64,000 bases of DNA. It comes from Psettodes erumei (taxonomy: Eukaryota; Chordata; Actinopteri; Pleuronectiformes; Psettodidae). Each line of letters begins with the position of its first letter. The stretch's first letter is position 1. Below, piece after piece: positions 55,230 to 64,000 of the stretch. Location of the stretch: assembly GCA_016785225.1 (NCBI GenBank), contig JAFBJZ010000772.1, forward strand, positions 1,984,001-2,048,000, read 5' to 3'. A program made the translations under genes and the position numbers. The notes beneath the pieces were generated by a model. The model saw nothing but the letters and a program-made list of their open reading frames with translations. It ran no database searches and was not told the DNA's origin.

Positions 55230-58200
55230 GTCCAACACGCTGGACCACTTCCACTCAACGCCACCGTGAGTCACTCACCTCAGTTGTCAGTCACACTGTG
55301 CCAACTCAGCTGGTGCATTTCCGGAGAAGCTCTGTCACCTTTACTCAACAGGAAAGATTTCAGGATTTAATAGAGATGTTTAGGGCGGCAAAAAATGATC
55401 ATTTTTCATATTAATGACTAATCTATTCTAAATATGCCAGGCTGAATGTGGGTGAGGTCAGAAGAGAACGGACTCCCTTCACCAGATAAGGGTCACGGAG
55501 CCCTGTGCTCCAGATGGAGGGAGCGAGTGCAAACAACGTAAACTGGCTATCAGAGGAGAAAAAAGGTGGCGCTCAGCGTAAACATCGTGCAGATATGGTG
55601 AAGAGCTGGAGCCGGGTCACAGCGTCGGGCAGCGAGGAGACGATAAGACGATTCTAGCAACTGTTACAGCTGCTTCAGAGGAGAAGCTGCTCGCTGCTTC
55701 CACCCCATTTACAAATAACACTTGAGCGTCGGTGTTTTACAGTGACCTGGTTTTACACCAAGGCCGATGAAAGATCGGGCCAAGGGGCAAATGCGAGTGA
55801 GGAGAGGACAAAGAAGGGCCTTGGCTGAGCAGTTGTGATTCCAGTCGCTGTTTTGCTTGAGAACTAAGAGTTCGTTACTTTGTTCCCTTTAGTTGCTGGC
55901 GCTGGACAAATGTTTGAGCTATAAACGTTGACCACGGCCCGAGTGATACTACTCACAACCTGTATGCATGATGTAATACTGCAATGAATTTTTTTTCCAG
56001 GAATTTAATTGTTACGAAAATTAATATTAGTCACATTGTGCCTTTTTGGCTATTTCTCCTTCATCAGATTGTTTCTGGATTCCTCATACACTGGTCGTCT
56101 TGTTACACAGAGATCTCTACAGTAAACATACAAAACATTATTATAATCTCTAAAAAGGATAGATGATGACAGATGACAGAAATTGACATGAATACAAATT
56201 ACCTTTGATGCAAAATATATAATATTCTAAACGTACTTTGCAAACATATTATATATTGGGTAATAAATTGTCTTTGTCAAAATCTCTTCGATCTCTTCAT
56301 ATTTCTGGATAACCCTCAGTAATTTCAGAATTGTGAGTGGTTGGGTGCACTTTGTGTCATAGTCAGAGGCGATTGAAAGCGACATTTTGAGAGCAGCCGC
56401 ATTGGACTGGGTCACGAGCCGTGAAAAAGCCCAGTCTCCGTCTGCTCACGCGTCCGCCGGAGGCTTCCTTCATACACTATGGATTGTTTACAATAGGCTG
56501 TCTGCACAGCAGTGGCAGGTGGTCTGACTCAACAAGAGGTGAGTAACCAGTCCAGTGGGGTGAGGTGGGGGGGTTTCTAACAGGCTGTAAATAAGACGTC
56601 CAGTCAGTCTCCTCCCCGCAGCCTAAGTACGTCTCAGGTGACACGCGGTATCCTGACTCTGCACAGTAACACCGAGCCGACGTTAAGAAGCCCAACACCT
56701 CAAACTTGGCATCGCGGCTCCCTCCTTTGCAGTTGCCTGGAGTGTATAATTAGCATCTGCTATTTTAGAAACCAGCATCCCCGTCTCAACACCCCTCTTT
56801 CTTACACTTCTCTCTATTTACCCTGGAAACTTTTTTTTGTGGGTGGGGAGGCTTGTGAAGTTATTCGGTAACACTTTGATTTAACCTCCGGGACTTTAAA
56901 TACTTTGGTGTGCATTCATTTTGGCCTATCGTCAACAAAAAACCCCACCTGTGCTTGCATTTCTTTCTCTCTCTATGATCGCGTGCTGTTTTGAAATGAC
57001 ATGCTAGAGATTTACTTACTTATTTACAGTTCTTAAATAATTCATATTATGAGTAAATGAATCCAGGCTCTGTTTATACAAGATAAAGGGCAGCATGTGG
57101 TGCGCTGGAGCTGAGTGTCCCCTTTACAGTTCATGAAAAAGCCCCTGCTGAGACTCTGTTGTACTTTCAGTGTCGTGGCCTGAAAACTTTGTCCTTGCCA
57201 GTGTCGTGCGAATTATTCTGGAGCGGCTTCCCGGGTCCAGTCCAGACACTGCCCGAAGCGTCTAATTCACGTTTCCCTTCATGAATTCTATGTGCAGATC
57301 TAGAGCTTGATTTTAATTCATCGGCCGGCCGCCACAGCAGGACCCACAGTATGTAAATAGGACTATGAAGTTTTAACTTGGCATCGTCCGAGGAAACGCG
57401 TAGGAAAATATATGCCCTGTTTTACTGCGTCAGGCAGACAGTGTTTCCACTGTGGGGAGGTATGCTGCAATTCCAGTTTCAGATTTTTATCGGAACGTTC
57501 CATCTGCGTTGTTACAAATTAACTTGGAAAATTTAAAAAAAAGTGATTATTTCTCAAGAGGGAGCAAACATTAAATGTTGGTCAGAAAATGAAAGGTGCA
57601 CTGTGACCTGTAATGAACTGTTTACCATAAAAACATAGAAAATGGGTCCTTGTGTGATCATATGCGTAAGTTTGGATCCACTTTGATTTAGATTTTATTT
57701 ACCTCAGAAGCTCAGCAGCATAATGGAGCATTACTGGTTATCTTTCGACTTAGTTTTTGCGCTCCAAAAGGTGCAGGTGCGCTCTGCGTCCATGACGATC
57801 GTTGGTGACGTTCACGTTTCGTGTTGATTTTGTATGAAAGAGATGTTTAACTTACTAAATGCTAAATGACATAGGAAGCACTGCATTGATGACTGTGATT
57901 TTGGACAGATAGATTTGGTTTATTTCCCAGTAGCTAGAAGTCACTGGTAATTACGGTCATTAGAGGCAGACTTCTTATGGGTGCGAGCAGCTGGCGCGGA
58001 GGCGAGCATCTGCAGTCCATAACCGGGGACCAGCTCCCAGGAGATCTTAAAAAAATGAATACATTCAATGCAATGATGCCTTGCTTTCATTTAGTGGCTG
58101 CTCACTTAAACTGAGTCATAGCGTAATGCATTTCATGTGTCGCTCTTTCTTTTGAATGAGCTGGCATTGCTTTCCCAAAAGTGACTGTCTTGTGACCCAA

Positions 58201-58440
58201 AAACCACAGACGACAGTTTTGTTTTGTTCTGTTTTGTTTCGTTTCGCACAGATTAAAATCTAAGAAATTGCACAAAGCCAGGGGGGATTAGTGTGAGCGG
58301 AGATTGATAAATAATCTAAAACGTCTTTAACAAAACGAGCTGATGAAACGGAGATTAAATTCTCATCCTTCTCACAAGCCCAGTTTCCTCATTACACTGC
58401 ATAACATATTCTCTGAGATGCGTTAGCAGCTCCGCACCCA
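55230..58440. other. Non-coding region without recognised genes
   Basis: Mostly unique, moderately AT-rich DNA. Nothing beyond short chance frames and a few homopolymer runs is supported. Confidence 0.5.
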
Positions 58441-58529
58441 ACTGAAAGACACAGAAGTGTCTGAACCGGAACATCAGCACTTCAGGTCCAAAACACTGAG
58501 TCGAGATCATGCTTTAAAGATCGTGACGC

Positions 58530-58865
58530 ACCTCCCTCCTAACCCCCGCCCCGCCTCCCGCCTCCCGCCTCCCTCTCTGACAGTGTGTGTGGTGGGAGGA
58601 GCGAGCGTGTGGAGCGGCCAGGGGGCAGGCTGGAGTACGACACTGTGTCAGAGAGAGGCAGAGCGCGGACCTGCCGACTCGGAGCTGTCACCTACCACAG
58701 CCTTTCACTCGGCTATTCGCGTGGATTTCCTTCTGACACTTCCTGGAGGAGGGATCGATCCGTCTGTGTCACCTGAAGGAAAAACACTTTATTTTTCTTC
58801 TTCTTTTTTTGTTTGAGATCTGACGGAAGTTTTTGTGCGTGCGGCGCTGCTCAGAGGAACGGAGC
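58530..58865 (+). promoter_or_regulatory. Candidate promoter and 5'UTR exon (+)
   Basis: A GC-rich stretch with GGGAGG/CCTCCC motifs (58540-58640) is followed by transcribed-looking sequence ending in a strong donor, cggagc|gtgagt (exon end 58865). There is no conserved coding start. It could be an alternative first exon of the same rightward gene as the 52.46-kb candidate. Confidence 0.35.
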
Positions 58866-60479
58866 GTGAGTACCGCTCTCACAGAAATTACACACTTGTG
58901 TTCATTAACTCTGTGCTGCCTCATGAATCATTGATGTGAGTGCGCTGCGGTTCTGGTTACCTATTGAAATGACGCCAGGGTAACCTGCTGTTTCCCTGTT
59001 AGGGGGTTATAAACCTTTTTTTTTTTTTTACGACTGAGCCTGTGTGGAGTTTGTTGTTAGTTTCTCTCTTTAAAGGGAAAAGTGGGTGTGAGCTGACACG
59101 AAACAGCCCGCCGCCCTCCCCAGTCGGTCTTTATCGCAAGGTGATAGCAGGGCAAGGGGGTCATTAAAGACCCAGTCTGAGTGCAAGCTTGTGTGTGTGT
59201 GTGTGTGTGCATCCTGAGCTCATATTTGTGGGTGATTGTGCATGTGTAGGAGCTACCCTTGCATTAAGAGATGTTGGACTTATTTTCTTTGGAAACACAG
59301 CTATTTACCTGGGTGTGTTTGTATTTTAAGGCTCTCTGCATGAGCGTCTCTCGTGATGACGGGCGGGGGGGCAGCGGGGCCCCCACTCTGATAGGACTCT
59401 CTGAATGTGGCGGCCAGTGCGTGCGAGCACGCGCATGCACAGATGTCCTCAACCAGCCCCCGGACTGTGGGCGAACCCAGAGGAAGTTCGGAAAAGCCGA
59501 TGGGCGAGAACCAGAACATAAACATCAACAGAGTCTCAATTGTCTGGGTGTGCGTCTGCGTGTGTGTTTGAGCGTGAGCCGGCAACAGTCAAACTGTTGA
59601 GGAGTTTTTTTGTGTTGTGATGCCTGTTTGGGAGGTGGGGGGGTGGCGATGGGACTGCTGGCAGCTACAACGCAGCAGCATCAGGTGTTATTGTGCGACG
59701 CTCCAATCTCTCACCCACACGCTGCTGGCAGCAGAGTCGAGGCCGAAGCCAAATTGTAAGATGTGTGGGTGGGTGGCGGTTAATGGACAGGAACCGGAGG
59801 TGGAGAAGTTTGTCAAAAAGTCAAAGAGGGGGTCACCTTAAGATTTGTATCCACTCTCAGCGCTTACTTTTGGAGCGTGCACCGCCAAGTACCTTTCACC
59901 TGTCTCATTAGAGTCTGACAAAGCAAACAGCTGGGAAACATCAGCATGCAGCGGGCTTTGTTTGTTTTTCTCATTTACTTATTATACTTTTACTTACTTA
60001 TTTTAAGACTTTGCTTTGCAAACTGCATTGGATCTTATAATAAAATACTGCGCATTTCGAAAGATTGACCACAGGACATCCTCCGGCGTGTCTCCAGCCT
60101 CCGCCGTTGCGTGTATGTGCAGCGGAGGCTTCGGGTTTCTGTCGTCACACCTGAAAGAAGCCACATGCGGGACCACAGCTGGCTTCCATATTGTCACGTC
60201 GCGTCACAAAGGCGCCGCACGTGACGTGCGTACACGTCAGATCGGACGAAAGCGCGGAGAGAGTCCTCTCCCGTAGAAACAGCCTTCTGGTGTGCAACTC
60301 ATGCACGTGCAGTGCATCGTTCTGCAGGGTGAAGGTCAAACATCCGGCTGAAGTAACAAAAAGTAAAATACATTTTCGAGTGTGTGTGTGTGTGTGTGTG
60401 TGGGGGGGGGTAACATCTCAGCTTCCTGAGAAGGAAAAAAAAAATCAGGCATCGCTGACATCTTTTACAGCTCCAGGAC

Positions 60480-60889
60480 AGCTCGACGTCCATCGTCCCG
60501 GTCCATCTGAGGCTGTCGAAGCGCGCTCTAACAAGACGGGAGGGACATGAGCGATAACCCTCCCCGGCCGCGCTCTGGCACGGACGCTCCCGGCGATCCA
60601 CAAACACCCAGCAGCGCCGGAACAAACAGGAGCTTTCATGCGTTTTTTGAGAATGGTTAATTATTCCACATCTCGCGGGCGACAGAGGGAGTTTTTGTTT
60701 CGGCCGCGGCCCCGAGCGCGGAGACTCATCTGTCGGCCGCGGGAGAAAAGCCCGTCTGTGCTGACCTTGGTCTGCTGTTTTCTTTTGGTTTGATCCACAA
60801 AGAAAACAGCTGGCAGTTGCATTCTGGACACCGGCGGCCTTCACAATGAACCGCCTGTACGGTGCTGTCAGGAACGCTTTGGCTCATCG
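60480..60889 (+). promoter_or_regulatory. CpG-rich patch ending in a candidate first coding exon
   Basis: CpG-dense DNA (60480-60760) is followed by an ATG in good context (60846-60848, A at -3). A 44-base frame, MNRLYGAVRNALAH, ends at the donor catcg|gtaaag (60889). The short basic, alanine-containing peptide could begin a protein or a mitochondrial presequence, but I do not recognise it and no continuation is visible. Confidence 0.25.
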
Positions 60890-63710
60890 GTAAAGCACGG
60901 TGCCTGCTATATCAATAAGAAAACATATGTATTTTTTATAATTATTTTTTCTTTAGGACACGGTGATAATTACTCGCCGTGAAAGCCTGAACATCACCAC
61001 CGGGGCGTCGGAGAATTTCTCTGCAGATTGTAAATATATTCGACGCGGGGCCGTTCTCCATTAAGTCCGCGCTAAAGGAATACGAGTGAAAAAAAAAAGA
61101 GGCTTCTGTGTTGTGAGGCAGCTCAAAGCGCGGAGCAACCTGTTGCAGATTAGGGAGCGCGTTTCCGAGGAGGGGAGACAAAGAAGAAATAAATCACGCC
61201 GTTTTATCACAGCTGAATCCCCCTATGCCGTTCCCATGCGCACATGTTTCCATTTTGTCAGCATATCCCAAGGGCATTTTCTCAGCATTAGGCCGCTCTG
61301 ATCCTTCTCCTTCATCTGTTTATACAGTCAGGTCGACTCCGTCTCTGTCCTTCTGTGTGTGCGCGCGACAGATTTTCCCTCCGTCTACCGTTCGCCCCTC
61401 CGTGTCCCGCCTCGCTGTCACGAGCGCTCGTTGGGATTTCACGCCAGCAGACGCGAGCGTAAACAAAGCCCGTCGCGTTCGACTGCGGGCGGAAATTTAT
61501 GTGACAAGTGCGCGGCTCTGGATGCGACGACGGTTTGGATCGCGCCTTTCAAGAAATCCGAAATATGTTTTGCCGACTCCAGCCGGAAGAGAGCCGCAAA
61601 GGAAATGAAAACGGCTGCTCCCGAAAATCCATGTGTTGTCTTCGCTAATTACCGTGCAGAACGGAAAAAGGATCCGGATTCTAGGGTTTGAACAAATGCG
61701 GTTATGTAGAAAGTTGCTAAACTGATACGATTTGTGCAACGAAGAGCAGGAAGCTCTGAAAAAAGCTGAAAAGGGAATCACTCTGAGCCATTTAGTTACT
61801 GTTGCCTGTTGAAAATGCGTCGTGTCTGTCAGTCAGACTGAGAAGTGCCTCTCTAACGTCGTGGACAGTTATGGGCGGCGCTGCTGAAAGCTTTTATGTG
61901 TCTTTGACAGAGTACAAGGTCTCCCCCCGGAGCTTTCAAACATAAAACACGGTCTTCATCAAAAAGTTGGGAGTTCGCCCAGTTGTTTCGTGGAATCACA
62001 GATTAGCGATTTTTTTAAAAAAAAATTCTGGTCAGTTTAAAGACTTCTCAGCTGCGTCGCCTTAAAAGCGGAGCTTTGATTTATGACCTTGTAAAAAAAA
62101 AAAAAAACAGCGGACAGTTCTCACCACAGAGTCCATTTGGTGACGACTGTGGATCCAGTGATTTGATCAGACTTCTCTCATGAAGTCTGTTGGTGGCTGA
62201 GAGAAAGGGGTTAATAACTGAGGCAGAGGAGTGGGGTGGGGGTGGGGGGGGGGCTGCAGAGTGGCCAGCCACTTGTAACCTAAAGGTTAAGCACAGCCCT
62301 TCAGGGAGTCCTATTACTGTGTACTCACTGATGGGAACTCTGCAAACAGGCATTCTGGGAGCACAGCGGGCTCCTCTGTTTATTCCCAGTCCAGCGCTGT
62401 GCCACGATGTGGGAAATGACTGCGGACGTGGAACGGGGCCAGATCGCAAGCAAGCGTTTTTGCTCGGGGGACCCTCGGCCCCGCCTTTTCCAATCCCGCA
62501 CGGAGCGCGTTGGAGGAAGGGCTCCGCGGGCCCCGCCTCGTTCACGCGGCGCCTTATTTTAACTGTACACAAGCCTTTTAGAAGAAAAAAAAAAAAAAAA
62601 AAGCTTTGGGAAACCGTGCCCAGTATGTTTACACGTATGTCAGCGTTTCTCGCGTGCTGGTGCGAGCGCGGCCAAGGCCCCCCCCCCCCCGCTCGCCGCG
62701 CACCTGTTGGCCGTTTAATAATACACTGCTATTTTGATCCTGGAAGCCGCGTGTACGTCCACGATCCTGACCCCGGGGGCGGAGGGACGGCCGCAGGGTG
62801 TCGTTGTTGGCGGTGGGATACGTTTGTGCGCTCCCTGACACGAATGTGAGAGCATGGCCTGATTAATGGCTCCCATCCAGCCCTGTTTAGCAGCCCCCTC
62901 CCACCACCACCACTGCGATTTGATATCTTCCAGCATTCCGTGTTGCGCCCTTTACTCCGGTAACGTTGCCACTGACCCCTTCAGACATTCCCGACGTAGC
63001 TCCCCGATCGCAGGCCTCTAATTGCCTCACTGTAAACAAGCTGTACCTCGGTTTAATGCGCACGCGCGGAGGCGCTCCCAGTTGATGCCCGACCACGAGC
63101 ATCGCGCACGCTCGACGGACAGCGGACTTCTTCTGAAACAGATAGCGCCGGTTGGGTCACGTGCTTTTCCAGTCAGACGCCCTTCCTGATGGTTATGAAT
63201 GAGAAATTTCCTGAGAAGGATGACACAGAGGAGGAGGGATGCTGGTGTTTAGTCATCTCATGCTCCGCTACGAGCCACGAGCAGTTGTTGTTCCTCCTCC
63301 TCCAAAACACACTCCTCTCTTTAATGTTCTGGAAGTACATTTTCCAAAAGGTTTTGTCAGATCAGACCTTTTCTCTTTTCGTTTTACTTGGGGTTCCAAC
63401 TTCTCTCTCAGGGCGCGACATCCTAAATGCCTCGGTGGAGAGATCGTTTGAAAGCGCGCGGCCAACCGCCGCTCGTACGGCGGTCGCACGACGCCGGGCT
63501 CTTCAGGAGCGTCCAAGCGGCGACGACGCCTCTCGCCCCTCAGGCGCGGCCGGACAGCGTGCCTCGTTTGCTTTGAGCGTCCCGCTGCTTTGAAAAGCCA
63601 GATATTTGTGCAGCAGTAGCAAAATGATACTGGTTTTCTTGTTGTTTTTTTACATCTTGTACATACGGATTCCTGCTTTTTGACATGGTAACATAATCTC
63701 TTTCCCTCAG
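60890..63710. other. CpG-rich non-coding region
   Basis: Several GC-rich patches (about 61340-61640, 62400-62830 and 63400-63560) create long chance frames on both strands. Poly-A runs at 62094-62107 and 62584-62602 and a G-run at 62232-62253 are present. No recognisable domain was found. Confidence 0.45.
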
Positions 63711-63867
63711 AGCTTTATGCCTCCAGTCCAAGAGATGGAAATAGAGATAGAGGAGGGGGGGTTAAATGGAACAGAGACCACAGGACGGCAGCCGACTAAA
63801 AGCTTCCTGTGGCAGCGCTGAGCGTGAGCCAGACCTGGCAGACAGGCTGGCAGGGCAGATGTTTTAG
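63711..63867 (+). other. Candidate internal exon with a 34-codon frame
   Basis: An excellent acceptor (tctctttccctcag, ending 63710) and a strong donor (ttttag|gtgaga, GT at 63868) define a 157-base exon. It contains an ATG frame at 63717-63821 that begins MPPVQEMEIEIEEGG and stops after 34 codons. This looks like a 5'UTR exon with an upstream ORF, or a very short coding exon, of a gene running off the right edge. Confidence 0.35.
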
Positions 63868-64000
63868 GTGAGAGGCGCAGCAGATAGCGCCGTCTGAATA
63901 ATTCATCAGATCGGATCGAGGATGTGATATATTAAGACACTGCGCACAAGCCATCTCACGGCCTCCTCCAGCACTTTTTCGTGCGGCGTGAGTGGCCTGC

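Noticed and set aside
60299..60844. 181-codon minus-strand frame
   Set aside because: GC-rich promoter-like DNA; the frame ends in a CA-repeat translation and has no recognised homology.
62081..62572. 163-codon minus-strand frame
   Set aside because: Contains proline and phenylalanine homopolymer stretches from C-rich and T-rich runs; probably chance.
62190..62849. 219-codon + strand frame
   Set aside because: Lies in CpG- and G-rich DNA, runs through homopolymers (poly-G, poly-K), and has no recognisable motif.
1..64000. tRNA, rRNA, CRISPR arrays, or the miR-9 and miR-7 precursors that I recall mapping to human 15q26
   Set aside because: No matching mature microRNA sequences, tRNA-like folds with A/B boxes, or regular repeat-spacer arrays were noticed on reading; a covariance-model scan would be needed to exclude weak cases.

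Overview
This is a piece of a ray-finned (teleost) fish nuclear genome. The evidence is intron-split genes with GT/AG splice sites, three genes whose translations closely resemble vertebrate ANKRD34C, IDH2 and ZNF710, abundant (CA/TG)n microsatellites, AT-rich intergenic DNA with CpG-rich promoter patches, and degenerate interspersed repeats of a type common in teleosts. The species cannot be named from the sequence. No prokaryotic, viral or CRISPR content was seen.

Layout. 1-3.95 kb: ankrd34c (+), a neuronal ankyrin-repeat gene with one coding exon, a probable upstream 5'UTR exon, a promoter with a perfect CRE and a TATA-like box, and a long 3'UTR ending at a clear AATAAA. 4.1-5.7 kb: remains of a retinol dehydrogenase 11/12-like gene (-), with two recognisable exons carrying a frameshift, a nonsense codon and a probable lost splice acceptor. 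A TTAA-flanked piggyBac-like MITE lies between the two exons. 8.2-17.65 kb: idh2 (+), mitochondrial NADP-dependent isocitrate dehydrogenase, all 11 coding exons resolved, 452 residues. 19.37-22.65 kb: znf710 (-), an 11-finger C2H2 protein, four coding exons, 663 residues, transcribed convergently towards idh2. The idh2/znf710 tail-to-tail arrangement is the one I recall for human 15q26.1.

22.7-64 kb: no complete gene is visible. The first part is probably the long 5' intron region of znf710. It holds a candidate TATA-driven alternative first exon at 24.8 kb, then about 7.5 kb of purine-rich low-complexity DNA (24-31.7 kb), then AT-rich DNA with old repeats (31.7-44 kb), and finally a more CpG-rich zone (45-64 kb). 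That last zone has several candidate first exons or internal exons, mostly on the + strand, which may belong to a gene whose body lies beyond the right edge. These are low-confidence calls.

The three intact genes do not form a pathway; they are neighbours in a vertebrate-type locus. I found no convincing new biological system. The most checkable oddities are the decayed RDH gene, the TG microsatellite inside the idh2 exon 2 splice acceptor, the in-frame alternative first exon of znf710, and three unassigned protein-like open frames at 33.4, 40.9 and 45.8 kb.
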